Shown: positions 35,364 to 43,491 of the stretch, piece by piece
Position numbering within the stretch: the first letter of the stretch is position 1
Layout: each line of letters begins with the position of its first letter
Origin: an uncultured Prevotellaceae bacterium
Lineage (GTDB): Bacteria; Bacteroidota; Bacteroidia; Bacteroidales; Bacteroidaceae
DNA length: 64,000 nt
Direction: 5' to 3'
Assembly: GCA_900316285.1 (NCBI GenBank)
Contig: ONCG01000013.1
Location: 1 to 64,000, forward strand
Notes under the pieces: generated by a model
What the model was told of the DNA's origin: nothing
Seen by the model: the letters and a program-made list of their open reading frames with translations, nothing else
The model's database searches: none
Translations under genes and position numbers: made by a program

Positions 35364-35379
35364 AGTCCATTTTGGGACT
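35364..35379. promoter_or_regulatory. Possible XRE autoregulatory site
   Basis: AGTCC (35364-35368) and GGACT (35375-35379) form a small inverted repeat in the 5' leader of the XRE gene. Position fits self-repression, but the arms are only 5 bases and chance is not excluded. Confidence 0.3.
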
Positions 35380-35406
35380 CAAAATAGGGAAATTGCTTTC
35401 GGTTTA

Positions 35407-35437
35407 CAAAGGTAAAGCAAATTTTTGAAACGTGCAA
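35407..35437 (-). promoter_or_regulatory. Promoter of the XRE regulator
   Basis: On the minus strand TTG (35437-35435) and TACCTTTG (35414-35407) are 20 bases apart. The leader would be about 68 bases. Confidence 0.65.
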
Positions 35438-36072
35438 CTTTTTAAAGAAGAATTTCAGAGATAGATACTTTAAATTTTCGATTTTAAATTATTAAATCAT
35501 AAACGCAAGAAATGTTGATTTTTGATATAAAAACACGAATGTAAATTTCAAGAGTCTAAATAGAATCGAGTAAAAACGTGAGTCAAAATTTGTAAAATGC
35601 TGAATTTCATAGTCGTATTTGAGCATTTAATCATGTAAAACGACCTTATATGCACTTCCAGAGGGATAGGTAATCTGAAAAATTCCCTATTAAATTAAAT
35701 GAATTTTATATAAAACACTGGTTATTAATAACTTATAAGTTATCAAAATGGGATGCATAAATATGTGTTCATGATTTTAAATTCGCAAATTCAAGTTTTA
35801 AAATGCGAATATCAAGGGTTTGAATGTGAAACAATAAACTTAAATACACGTTTACAAAACATCGGTTATTCGAATATTCGAATTATTTGATATTCAAAAC
35901 TTCGAATAACTAAATCTAAATAAACGTGAAGACTAAATCGCGCTTTTCCCATTTTTTCAAATAATCGCCATTTTCGAAGAATTCTGAACAACGGTTCAAT
36001 CAGTTGAAAAAAGGGCCCAAAATGAGAGGGGTAAAATGGCCGCAAGTGCCTGATTTCATTGGGTTTGAGGCC
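35438..36072. other. AT-rich gene-free stretch
   Basis: About 635 bases, strongly AT-rich, with no supported gene. A 76-codon minus frame (35866-36096) runs through the holA terminator and has no ribosome site, so I do not count it. Short dyads stand out: ATTCGAATATTCGAAT near 35868-35884 and GAATATTCGAATT..ATTCAAAACTTCGAAT. Possible protein-binding or origin-like DNA, but no DnaA boxes were recognised. Confidence 0.5.
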
Positions 36073-36097
36073 AAAAAAAGTGCTCCTCGGGAGCACT
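36073..36097 (-). terminator. holA terminator
   Basis: On the minus strand AGTGCTCC (36097-36090) pairs with GGAGCACT (36086-36079), followed by TTTTTTTGG. It lies 49 bases past the holA stop codon. Confidence 0.85.
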
Positions 36098-36145
36098 CAT
36101 TCTAGAAAAAATAGCGGCATTTTTTGAGTTAAAACGCTCAAATTT

Positions 36146-37189
36146 TCAATGCAAAATGAAAAAAATCAGCTCTTTCATGAGCTCTCCCTGGCCCGTATTT
36201 GGATTTTCGAAGCCTTTTCCGCGCGCATCAATCTCTCTCATTTTTGAAATGATCTGCATCGTTTTCATTCCGCTGTAGTTTCTCATGCCCGTTATGTAGT
36301 CTCTTGCCGCCCATCCAGATCTGAGATCCAGATGCTGCGCAACAGCATTTTCGTTCGTCTTGTTGGGCGCATAAAATGCAATCATGAGATTTTGGAAATA
36401 ATTGAAGAGCATCGGGAGAATCGAATAGAGAGAACCGGCCTTTTGATTGTTGTCAAAATATTTCACAATCTGATTTGCCTTGTAGACATCTCTGTTGACG
36501 ATGGCCGACCGGAGTTCGAAGCCATTAAATTCTTTGCTGACCCCAATCTCCTTCTCAACGATTTCGGGAGTAATCCTTCTGCCCTCTCCTGTCAACGAAA
36601 TGAGCACTTTGTCGAGTTCCGATGTCAGTCGGCTCAAGTCGGCACCGATGTGGTCGGCAATCATCTGGGTTGCCTTGTAGTCGATGCTGACATTTTTCGA
36701 TTGCAGATAACTTTCTATGAAACCTGGCAGCTCGCGATCAGTCTTCTTTTTGCTTTCGAACACCACTCCCCCATTTTTCTCTGTCAGAGAAATCAGCGAG
36801 CTGTTTGCTTTCTTGCGCTTGTCGAGCAGTCCATTTTTGTGGCACAGCACCAAAAGGGTGGTCGGTGTTGGCTTCTCTGCATACTTTGCTAGCGCCTCCA
36901 TCGAACGCAGATTCTGTGCCTCCTTCACGATGACGACCTGCCGTTCGGCCATCATTGGGTAGCGACGCGCCATGTCGGCCACCTGTGCCGCCGTGGTATC
37001 TGCTCCAAAAATGATGGTCTGGTTGAAGTCTCGCTCTGTCTCTTCCAGCGCATTTTCAGCAACAAAGTCCGAAATCTTGTCAATATAGTACGGCTCCTCC
37101 CCCATTAATATATAAATAGGTGAGAACTTCCGCGCCTCCAGATCACGCATGATTGCCTCGAACGTTGGTCCAAGATTCTTTCCTGCCAT
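36146..37189 (-). CDS. holA: DNA polymerase III delta subunit
   Basis: This encodes 347 residues. HolA is the clamp-loader subunit that opens the sliding clamp. Family signs: PIYILMGEEPYYIDKISDF at the start, ADMARRYPMMAERQVVIVKEAQ, AKYAEKPTPTTLLVLCHKN, the middle-domain SLTGEGRRITPEIVEKEIGV and a C-terminal GWAARDYITGMRNYS. A -7 box (TAATTTTGC on the minus strand, 37222-37214) lies just upstream without a clear -33 part. In other Bacteroidales I recall holA next to the HsdR-N gene found here at 52782, so the two may have been separated. Confidence 0.93.
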   Translation of the reverse strand: MAGKNLGPTFEAIMRDLEARKFSPIYILMGEEPYYIDKISDFVAENALEETERDFNQTIIFGADTTAAQVADMARRYPMMAERQVVIVKEAQNLRSMEALAKYAEKPTPTTLLVLCHKNGLLDKRKKANSSLISLTEKNGGVVFESKKKTDRELPGFIESYLQSKNVSIDYKATQMIADHIGADLSRLTSELDKVLISLTGEGRRITPEIVEKEIGVSKEFNGFELRSAIVNRDVYKANQIVKYFDNNQKAGSLYSILPMLFNYFQNLMIAFYAPNKTNENAVAQHLDLRSGWAARDYITGMRNYSGMKTMQIISKMREIDARGKGFENPNTGQGELMKELIFFILH

Positions 37190-37413
37190 AGGTTGTTCAG
37201 ATATGTTTATCGTGCAAAATTACAAAAAAAACTTGTTAAGTTCGCTCAATTGCATGCAGAAAACAAAAAAAATCCATATTTTTGCGAACGAATCAGCGTT
37301 TCAAGTGTTTGCATTATTGAAAAGCGAAACGAAAAGATGACGTCATGACAAGCACCGCCCTTCGCGCCAATCAAAACCAATAATGGATTTCACAACAAAA
37401 AAACGAACGAACA

Positions 37414-39120
37414 ATGATGAAACGAATACTGACTACCTTCGCCCTCGTCTCTGCCCTACTGCTGACTGTTGCGGCTCAGGAGAAGAAACTCGAGACTGGC
37501 ATGCAGAAGACCACGGCTCCGGAGAATAATCCCGCCCCCGGCACGCTGATGCTCAACAAGGATTTCTCGCCGACAGCCTTAGAGGCTGGTGAGCAACTCT
37601 ACTACCCTGTCCTGCTCCACTGCGACACGGCCCTAATCACGCGCCTATTCCACCAATGGGACAAATACGTCGACCAACATCCTACCGACGAGGCCGCGTG
37701 GCGCAACTTCTACGAGGTCTACGAGGCTTACTACCTGCGCTCGTTCAACGCCCCGGGTGGTCGTACGAAGCAGGAACTCGCCCGGCAGACCGACCTTATG
37801 GAGCGGCTGGCCCGCGGCATTCCCTACACCTACACCTACGACATCATTGCCCTGCAGGAACAATTCAACATGGTGGGCAGTCATGAACACATCCGCGCCC
37901 ACATGCACAAATATGCCGTCAAAGCCCTCGAACGCCTGCCCGATGATGCCCGCGCCTCCGACCTGCAACTGCTCATCGGCACACTCTACCAGACGGGTGA
38001 CACGACAAGCCTGGAGCGTCTGCTCAACATCTACTTCGACCGCGACATGTGTCCGTCCTACGTGCTACAATACCACTTCAACGAACTTCAAGGTATGGAG
38101 CAGAACGCCGTCTACATCGGCACCCACGAAGGCGACATCATCCCGAAACTCGTCATCCAGTACGTCCTGCGGCAACATCGCGACAAGGTGCTCTACGACC
38201 AGAACTTCTGCTACGACCACATCTACAACGCCGCATGCTTCAGCCAACTGGGCATCGCCGAGCCCGACTACGACAAGTGGATCCGTTCCAATGGGGTGTG
38301 GAACCGCCTGAGCGTGCAATGGCTCTGCGACAACTGTTCCCGGCCCGTCTATTTCTCGGCCAACAGCATCGCCTTCATGGCCGAGCACTGGCTCACCAAC
38401 GACCTCAAGGCCTGCCTCTACAACGAAGGACTTACGATGCGCTACTCCCCCACGCCCTACGACAACTTCAAAGTGAAGCGTCAGAACATCGACAAGCGCT
38501 ACCTCCTGGAGTACCTGCTCTACTCCTTCGAATCCGACCACGACGTGCAGGGGCAGCGGTGGAACGACGACCAGACCTACCTCGCGCTAAACTACGTCAT
38601 GCTCCTACAGGACCAGTTGCCATGGTATGAAAAGAACGATCGCGAGGGCTACGACCGCCTGGCTCACCTCATCCAGCGCATCCTGAAGCAGAACACCGAC
38701 ACCGACGCCGCCGAGGAAGACATCCCGCCCACGCTGAAGTTGCCGCGACTGGCTTTCTTTAGCGAGAAGGATCCGAGCAAGGAGGACAAGATGACTAGCG
38801 TGACCGTGGAGGAAGACACCGATGCCGACGGTAACCGCGTGAAAATTACCACCCGCAAAAATGCTTCGGGCGAAACCCAGACCATGAAGCACATCTATAG
38901 CCCTGACGGCAAGAAGCGCACCGACGTTTACGAAGACGGCACCACGCGCACATGGCAGTTCGGCAACCTGCCCGAGGGCGTCAGCATCGACGACTTCATC
39001 GATAGCATCAACGAAGGCAGCACCGTGGAGGAATCCGTTGACGAAGACGGCAACAAAACCGTGACCACAAAAACCATCACTACCAGCAACGAACAGACGA
39101 AAATCTCATGGAAGAAGTAA
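37414..39120 (+). CDS. Secreted protein of unknown function, first gene of an ECF sigma operon
   Basis: This encodes 568 residues with a signal peptide (MMKRILTTFALVSALLLTVAAQ). The main body (about 60-430) is helical and TPR-like, with Tyr- and His-rich repeats (for example EVYEAYYLRSF, VLQYHFNELQGME). Residues 460-565 form repeated acidic beta-hairpins (TSVTVEEDTDADGNRVKITT, ESVDEDGNKTVTTKTITT). I do not recognise the family. A TATTTTTGC -7 box lies at 37277-37285. Its stop overlaps the sigma gene by 13 bases, so the secreted protein and sigma factor are made together, suggesting an envelope-sensing role. Confidence 0.75.
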   Translation: MMKRILTTFALVSALLLTVAAQEKKLETGMQKTTAPENNPAPGTLMLNKDFSPTALEAGEQLYYPVLLHCDTALITRLFHQWDKYVDQHPTDEAAWRNFYEVYEAYYLRSFNAPGGRTKQELARQTDLMERLARGIPYTYTYDIIALQEQFNMVGSHEHIRAHMHKYAVKALERLPDDARASDLQLLIGTLYQTGDTTSLERLLNIYFDRDMCPSYVLQYHFNELQGMEQNAVYIGTHEGDIIPKLVIQYVLRQHRDKVLYDQNFCYDHIYNAACFSQLGIAEPDYDKWIRSNGVWNRLSVQWLCDNCSRPVYFSANSIAFMAEHWLTNDLKACLYNEGLTMRYSPTPYDNFKVKRQNIDKRYLLEYLLYSFESDHDVQGQRWNDDQTYLALNYVMLLQDQLPWYEKNDREGYDRLAHLIQRILKQNTDTDAAEEDIPPTLKLPRLAFFSEKDPSKEDKMTSVTVEEDTDADGNRVKITTRKNASGETQTMKHIYSPDGKKRTDVYEDGTTRTWQFGNLPEGVSIDDFIDSINEGSTVEESVDEDGNKTVTTKTITTSNEQTKISWKK

Positions 39121-39617
39121 AAAACACGGAGTATGGGGCTCTCTATCAGCGCTACGCCCGTCGCCTCTACGGCTTCTTCCTGCGCCAACTCAACCACGAC
39201 ACACAGGCGGCTGCCGATGCCACGCACGAAGTCTTCCTGCGTGTCCTGGAGGCTACCTCTTCCGAAAAAACGCATGTAGCACTCCCCTACCTCTTCACCA
39301 TCGCCTACAACCTGCTGCGCAACCGCTACCGCCGCCAAGCCTACGAGTCCAACTACCTCGCCACGCTCGACCGCCAACCGCTGGAGGCTTCCGACGTGGA
39401 ACTACGCCTCGATCGCCAGACGCTACTCACAGCCCTCCGCCAAGTGCTCGACGAACTGCCGCCCCCACTCCGCCTGCTGTTCTCGCTTCGTTACGAGGAA
39501 GAGCTCACGGTGTTGCAAGTGGCGCAGATACTCGAAATCCCCGAAGGCACCGTGAAGTCGCGCCTGCACAAAACCATGATCATCATCCGTAAAAAACTGA
39601 AGAAATATGAAGAATAA
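39108..39617 (+). CDS. ECF-type RNA polymerase sigma factor
   Basis: This encodes 169 residues. Region 2: YGALYQRYARRLYGFFLRQLNHDTQAAADATHEVFLRVLE with IAYNLLRNRYRR. Region 4: LDELPPPLRLLFSLRYEEELTVLQVAQILEIPEGTVKSRLHKTMIIIRKKL, the helix-turn-helix that reads the -35. There is no C-terminal extension. The gene overlaps both neighbours (13 and 11 bases), which points to tight coupling with the secreted protein before and the membrane protein after. Confidence 0.93.
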   Translation: MEEVKNTEYGALYQRYARRLYGFFLRQLNHDTQAAADATHEVFLRVLEATSSEKTHVALPYLFTIAYNLLRNRYRRQAYESNYLATLDRQPLEASDVELRLDRQTLLTALRQVLDELPPPLRLLFSLRYEEELTVLQVAQILEIPEGTVKSRLHKTMIIIRKKLKKYEE

Positions 39618-40167
39618 AGAAGTTAAAGGAGTTCAAGGAGTCCATGAAGTTCTTTCTCCACTTCGTTCCGAAAGCGTCGCTTCGCGCCGAGCGCAAGGAG
39701 TCCAAGACATTACTCTTGAGGATATTATTGACGCCGCTCGCGAGCTGCACGACGAGGAGAATGCGCAGATTTCAGCCAAGGACCTCGACCAGCTAATCGG
39801 TCACACCAGTACACATCGCCCTGCAATGCGTCCCCGCTGGTGGGCAGCCGCCTGTCTCCTCGGTTTCCTCGCTGGCTTTGGCGTGAAGAGCGCCCTACCC
39901 TCCAGCAATTCCCTCGCCGTAGTCCCCTCTACCGAAAGCACACTCTCTGCAGTCCCATCCTCCCCCCCCGACACCATTCTCCTGCGCGAAGTCGTCCACG
40001 ACACCGTCTACCAGACCCGTGTCATCGTGTGCGATGCCGAACCAAAGGCAATAAAGACAGTGGTAGCTCAAAACGAACAGAAGCCGGAACCCGTCGAAAC
40101 AACGCCCTCCGTTGGCTGCTCCATGCTCTGCGACGACATCCCCTATGCCTATCTTGCTCATAACTGA
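39607..40167 (+). CDS. Probable anti-sigma factor, single-pass membrane protein
   Basis: This encodes 186 residues. The cytoplasmic part has LEDIIDAARELHDEENAQISAKDLDQLI, then one membrane helix (RWWAAACLLGFLAGFGVKSAL, about 78-98) and a periplasmic tail. It has no recognised zinc motif (HxxxCxxC). Codons 15-30 (VLSPLRSESVASRRAQGV) come from the dispersed GC-rich repeat found at 1629-1710, inserted in frame. Position right after the sigma gene makes an anti-sigma role likely but unproven. Confidence 0.7.
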   Translation: MKNKEVKGVQGVHEVLSPLRSESVASRRAQGVQDITLEDIIDAARELHDEENAQISAKDLDQLIGHTSTHRPAMRPRWWAAACLLGFLAGFGVKSALPSSNSLAVVPSTESTLSAVPSSPPDTILLREVVHDTVYQTRVIVCDAEPKAIKTVVAQNEQKPEPVETTPSVGCSMLCDDIPYAYLAHN

Positions 40168-40540
40168 CAGCTGTCCAGCCTCCGCGCCCTTCTTTCGAAA
40201 TATTTATGTAAACCAAAATTATTACTAACGTAAAGACGAGTCAACGTAAATTAAAAATAAGTATTAACCGGGTCAACCCCTATCGCAAATAAGGCTGAAA
40301 GTAGTCAACCAAAATCGTTAAACTACATTACCAGATTCCTTACCGCAATCTGGTAACGTCGTTACCGCTATGTGGTAATGCCGTTACCTGCATGTGGTAG
40401 TGTCGTTACCGCTATGTGGTAGTGAAGCTACCGACATGCGGTAGTGGCTCTACCCTATTGCGGTAGTGGCTCTACCCTATTGCGGTAGTGGCTCTACCCT
40501 ATTGCGGTAGTGGCTCTACCCTATTGCGGTAGTAACATTA

Positions 40541-41565
40541 ACGTGAGTTCGACGTAAGAGTTATGCAATTAGTTTGCTTTTGTCAATGATTTCAATATTC
40601 ATTGACGGCTTTTTGGGCAGTAGATTGTAGGCAATGAGGCCTGCAAAGAGATTGGTTGCAAAGTTGTCAACAGAGCGGTGCCTGGTATGTTCTATCTGGC
40701 AGATGTTCTTGAGTTCGTCGTTGACAGTCTCGATGACCGACCTTTTCCTGAGGAGGATTTTGTCATAGAGATTCATCAGCGAGTTCTTCATGTTCTTTTT
40801 CAGCTTTGTCACCAGGTGTATGTCATTAACGAAGAGCATTTCGAAGAGGTCCTGGCTGATATACCCCCTGTCGGCGAAGAGCTTCCCGAAGAGTCTCTCG
40901 GTGAACTCCCTGTTCTTCAGCGGTTCCCTGTCGTCGACGTTTCCCGGTGTGAGCTGCCACTGGATGATTTCCCCCTTGTCGTTGATGACCAGATGCAGCT
41001 TGAATCCGTAGAACCATCCCATCGTGCACTTCCCCTTGGCCGCCCATCCCTTCATGGTCTTATGCTGCTTCTCCCGCTTGATGTGGCAGGATACCAGGGG
41101 CGTGGAGTCGATGATGGATATGCCCGTGCACTTGCCCAGGGCACAGGTCTGGAGGAACAGCAACAGGTGAAGTCCCACCTGAGCCTGACGCTCCACGAAG
41201 CGGTTGTAGGATACGGGATTGGGGAAATCCTTGCGCATGTGCTGGCAGACATAACCCAGATAGAATGACTTCAGGTCACGGAAACGGCGCGTATGGAACA
41301 GTATGAGTATCGTCATGATCTCACTGTCGGACATGCGGCTGGGACGGTTGCGATGGCGCTTGCCTGGCACCTGAATAGTATGTTTTTTCAACTCTGGGGC
41401 AAAAAATTTGCAGAATTCGTCGAGAATACAGAAAATTTCTATTAAATTTGCAGTCGTCATGGGAATGGGTATTTGTTTGTAACTCTTTGATTATCACCTA
41501 TAAAGTTACTAAAAATATTCCATTCCCACAACTTTTTTAACACTTTTCTTACGTCGAACTCACGT
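40541..41565. mobile_element. IS982-family insertion sequence, complete
   Basis: A 1025-bp element bounded by 19-bp inverted repeats ACGTGAGTTCGACGTAAGA (40541-40559) and its complement (41547-41565), with an 8-bp target duplication TAACATTA on both sides (40533-40540 and 41566-41573). The element carries one intact transposase gene. It is inserted in the 22-bp array. Its ends are shared with the MITE at 802-895. Confidence 0.92.
40561..41460 (-). CDS. IS982-family transposase
   Basis: This encodes 299 residues and fills the IS element. It is a DDE transposase with Asp118 (ISIIDSTPLV), Asp197 (LFADRGYI) and Glu244 (KRSVIETVNDELKNI); the segment GWFYGFKLHLVINDKGEI is typical of IS982 transposases. 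The frame is complete with no frameshift, so the element may be active. Its stop lies one base inside the left inverted repeat. Confidence 0.93.
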   Translation of the reverse strand: MTTANLIEIFCILDEFCKFFAPELKKHTIQVPGKRHRNRPSRMSDSEIMTILILFHTRRFRDLKSFYLGYVCQHMRKDFPNPVSYNRFVERQAQVGLHLLLFLQTCALGKCTGISIIDSTPLVSCHIKREKQHKTMKGWAAKGKCTMGWFYGFKLHLVINDKGEIIQWQLTPGNVDDREPLKNREFTERLFGKLFADRGYISQDLFEMLFVNDIHLVTKLKKNMKNSLMNLYDKILLRKRSVIETVNDELKNICQIEHTRHRSVDNFATNLFAGLIAYNLLPKKPSMNIEIIDKSKLIA

Positions 41566-41643
41566 TAACATTACCGACATGCGGTAGCGACTCTACCCCA
41601 TTTCGGTAACACCGCTACCATTGTCGTTTAACGATTTTGGTTG

Positions 41644-41943
41644 TCTAAATTGGTCTTTGTGGTGAGTTAGGATAACTTTGGTTAAAACTTATTTTTGTTG
41701 CAGATTTATCAGATAATTTGTCCGTTCACAAGCTGTTTTTGTGTTAATTTTCTGTTAAAATCGGAATTTGCTGCCATATCTGCCACATTGCTGCCATTCG
41801 TAACACATTGATTATCAACGACTCTTGCAGCAGTGGCAGAATTGCAGCAAAAATAAATTATCAGGTATGAACATCGGCCTTCTCTTTTGTCTGTTTGGAC
41901 TTATAAAAAAGCCTTATAAGCAAATGACAGCAACAGGGAAGCC
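41644..41943. other. Gene-free gap with a Gln/Cys-type dyad
   Basis: About 300 bases with no gene. TCTGCCACATTGCTGC (41779-41794) is partly complementary to GCAGCAGTGGCAGA (41827-41840), making a possible long hairpin on either strand. No T-run follows. Confidence 0.4.
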
Positions 41944-42795
41944 TTATTTACGATTCATCTCTTCTTTAATTCTGAACCACAATTCCTCAACATCATCCTG
42001 AAGCCACTCTAAATCACAATCTTCAGGGTCGAAGTTTTTAGGAATGTCATACCATTCCAAACGATCCTTGTCTTCTGCCGACTTACGTTTCTTCTTATTC
42101 AAATCGAGCAAGAATGCATACCCCCATACTCCACCACAATCTTCTGGCGGGCACTCCCCATGAGCCTTCAACAGTTTAATCTCGGGTTCCTCATCAAGAG
42201 CATAGTCACGCGCACCCTTCACCCACATGTCATGATCCCATGAATCGCCGAAATCGTATTGAAACTTCATCCGCTCGACTTTTGGCTGTAACACCATTTC
42301 CAGAGACGTTTTATCACTGTTCTCATACTGAACACGAGAGAAGAAAGCCATAAATCCATTGGCCCGTTGCTTCAGTTCACGTGAATTTAAATAAAAAACA
42401 TTACTCTTCGAGACAAACTGATACAGGTGTTCATGCCTCCACCCCATGGCTTTAATCAACACATATGCCAATAGTTCCAATGTGATATTCGAAGGAACTA
42501 CAAGCTCACGCCAAATGTTGACGGGAGCCTGATTCAGCTTAATGCGAATATGGTACTCGCGCTTGGGCTTGCCGATAAACTTGCACTTAGGAAGTTGTAT
42601 GCCAGACAAATACGCTTCCTCATCGATTGCCGAGTACTCTTCATCATCTTTGCCATCTTCTGAATGTAACAAATACTCATTCTTCACCCTCTCACCGAAC
42701 TCATTCCTAAGGAAATTCATGAGATCTTCGGTGGGCCACAAAGAATCCAATTGATCATTCTTGTCTAAAGAACCGGGAGTCTTTTTCTTTACCAT
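41944..42795 (-). CDS. Plasmid pRiA4b ORF-3 family protein (PF07929)
   Basis: The start is at 42795 (MVKKKTPGSLDKNDQL); the frame extends to 42834. Family signature: YHIRIKLNQAPVNIWRELVVPSNITLELLAYVLIKAMGW, then FQYDFGDSWDH and GECPPEDCGGVWGYAFLL. This beta-grasp-like family is found on plasmids and in mobile DNA; its biochemical role is unknown to me. Composition is AT-richer than nearby genes. It lies beside the IS982 array and the CRISPR locus. Confidence 0.88.
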   Translation of the reverse strand: MVKKKTPGSLDKNDQLDSLWPTEDLMNFLRNEFGERVKNEYLLHSEDGKDDEEYSAIDEEAYLSGIQLPKCKFIGKPKREYHIRIKLNQAPVNIWRELVVPSNITLELLAYVLIKAMGWRHEHLYQFVSKSNVFYLNSRELKQRANGFMAFFSRVQYENSDKTSLEMVLQPKVERMKFQYDFGDSWDHDMWVKGARDYALDEEPEIKLLKAHGECPPEDCGGVWGYAFLLDLNKKKRKSAEDKDRLEWYDIPKNFDPEDCDLEWLQDDVEELWFRIKEEMNRK

Positions 42796-42843
42796 AGTTA
42801 TTGAAAATTGTTGCTTAATAGTTTTGTGTTGCAAAAATGATGA

Positions 42844-43173
42844 TTATCCCCTGCGGAGTACCTCCGTGACCATTTCTGAGAGGCGGACATCGAGTTCGTG
42901 ACTGTCGGCAAGAACATTCCAGATGCCGTCCTCCGAGAGCACGCCCCGCTTCAGATCGCGTGGCAGCAAGCCTGCCTCATCGGCGGCGAAATCCTTCTGC
43001 CATTCCTCACTGCCATAATAAACGTTGAGTGCAGAAAGCGATTCCTGTGCCTCTCGGTATTTGTCGAGGGCTGCCGATAATTCCATCACCGCTGCCGAAG
43101 CGCGGTCTAAGTGCTGCTCCATTTGCTGGATGCGAGCCGTTTGTTCTTTCGTTATTTCCATAGGCTTTTCCAT
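42844..43173 (-). CDS. DUF4298 domain protein
   Basis: This encodes 109 residues, helical and acidic: TARIQQMEQHLDRASAAVMELSAALDKYREAQESLSALNVYY and GSEEWQKDFAADEAGLLPRDLKRGVLSEDGIWNVL. This matches the DUF4298 pattern. Function unknown. A -7 box (TATCTTTG on the minus strand, 43191-43184) lies just upstream; an internal start at 43161 is possible. It is 48 bases upstream of the pRiA4b-type gene on the same strand. Confidence 0.8.
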   Translation of the reverse strand: MEKPMEITKEQTARIQQMEQHLDRASAAVMELSAALDKYREAQESLSALNVYYGSEEWQKDFAADEAGLLPRDLKRGVLSEDGIWNVLADSHELDVRLSEMVTEVLRRG

Positions 43174-43312
43174 TTACTGACTACAAAGATACAACTTTTT
43201 CTTATCCTATCGACCTTTACCGCCAACTTTTTTAGGTTTTCTTTGTTTTCTCGGTATTTCGTTCCAACAAAAAATAGATAAAGGTATTAGACATTATTTG
43301 GAAATAGACCAT

Positions 43313-43397
43313 AAAAAAGTCCACCGTTGAAGGACGATGGACCAGGACCTAATGTTTTCACAACGGAATAATCCTTATTGTGATTTGCTAAAAATTA
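43313..43397 (-). ncRNA. tracrRNA of the type II-C CRISPR system
   Basis: On the minus strand, GCACTAATTTTTAGCAAATC (to about 43378) and the next bases ACAA are complementary to the first 23 bases of the CRISPR repeat (GTTGTGATTTGCTAAAAA..TTAGT) with one bulged A. The rest reads AAGGATTATTCCGTTGTG then a terminator hairpin GTCCATCG/CGGTGGAC (about 43345-43321) and TTTTTTAT. The expected length is about 85 bases. Its promoter is at 43403-43434, divergent from cas9. It pairs with crRNA so that RNase III and Cas9 can form the guide complex. Confidence 0.88.
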
Positions 43398-43402
43398 GTG
43401 CT

Positions 43403-43434
43403 GCAAAGATACATTTTTTCCGTGAAAAAGCAAA
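43403..43434 (-). promoter_or_regulatory. tracrRNA promoter
   Basis: On the minus strand TTTG (43434-43431) and TATCTTTGC (43411-43403) are 19 bases apart, an excellent Bacteroidetes promoter. The -7 box sequence is the same as that in every CRISPR repeat. Confidence 0.8.
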
Positions 43435-43453
43435 ATTATTCGTATCTTTTTTG

Positions 43454-43461
43454 TACTTTTG
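43454..43461 (+). promoter_or_regulatory. cas9 -7 promoter box
   Basis: TACTTTTG precedes the cas9 ATG (43492) by 30 bases. No clear TTG at the proper distance upstream, so the promoter may be weak or regulated. It lies back to back with the tracrRNA promoter. Confidence 0.45.
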
Positions 43462-43491
43462 TCACATAAAAACCATAAAAGACCATAAACA

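Larger units (their letters stand above)
40306..41643. repeat. 22-bp-period repeat array 2 (GGTAG..CTACC type) with inverted outer arms
   Basis: Units of 22 bases begin at 40352, 40374, 40396 ... 40528 and, after the IS element, resume in step (GGTAGCGACTCTACCCCATTTC, GGTAACACCGCTACC..). Each unit has a 15-base dyad GGTAR-N5-YTACC plus 7 spacer bases (CTATTGC, GCTATGT). The outer arms CAACCAAAATCGTTAAAC (40306-40323) and GTTTAACGATTTTGGTTG (41626-41643) are perfect complements. Removing the IS and one copy of its 8-base duplication restores an exact 22-base unit, so the array was intact before insertion. Original length about 305 bases. Confidence 0.9.

Noticed and set aside
35866-36096. 76-codon minus frame in the AT-rich gap
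   Set aside because: It starts in AT-rich non-coding DNA without a ribosome site and overlaps the holA terminator.
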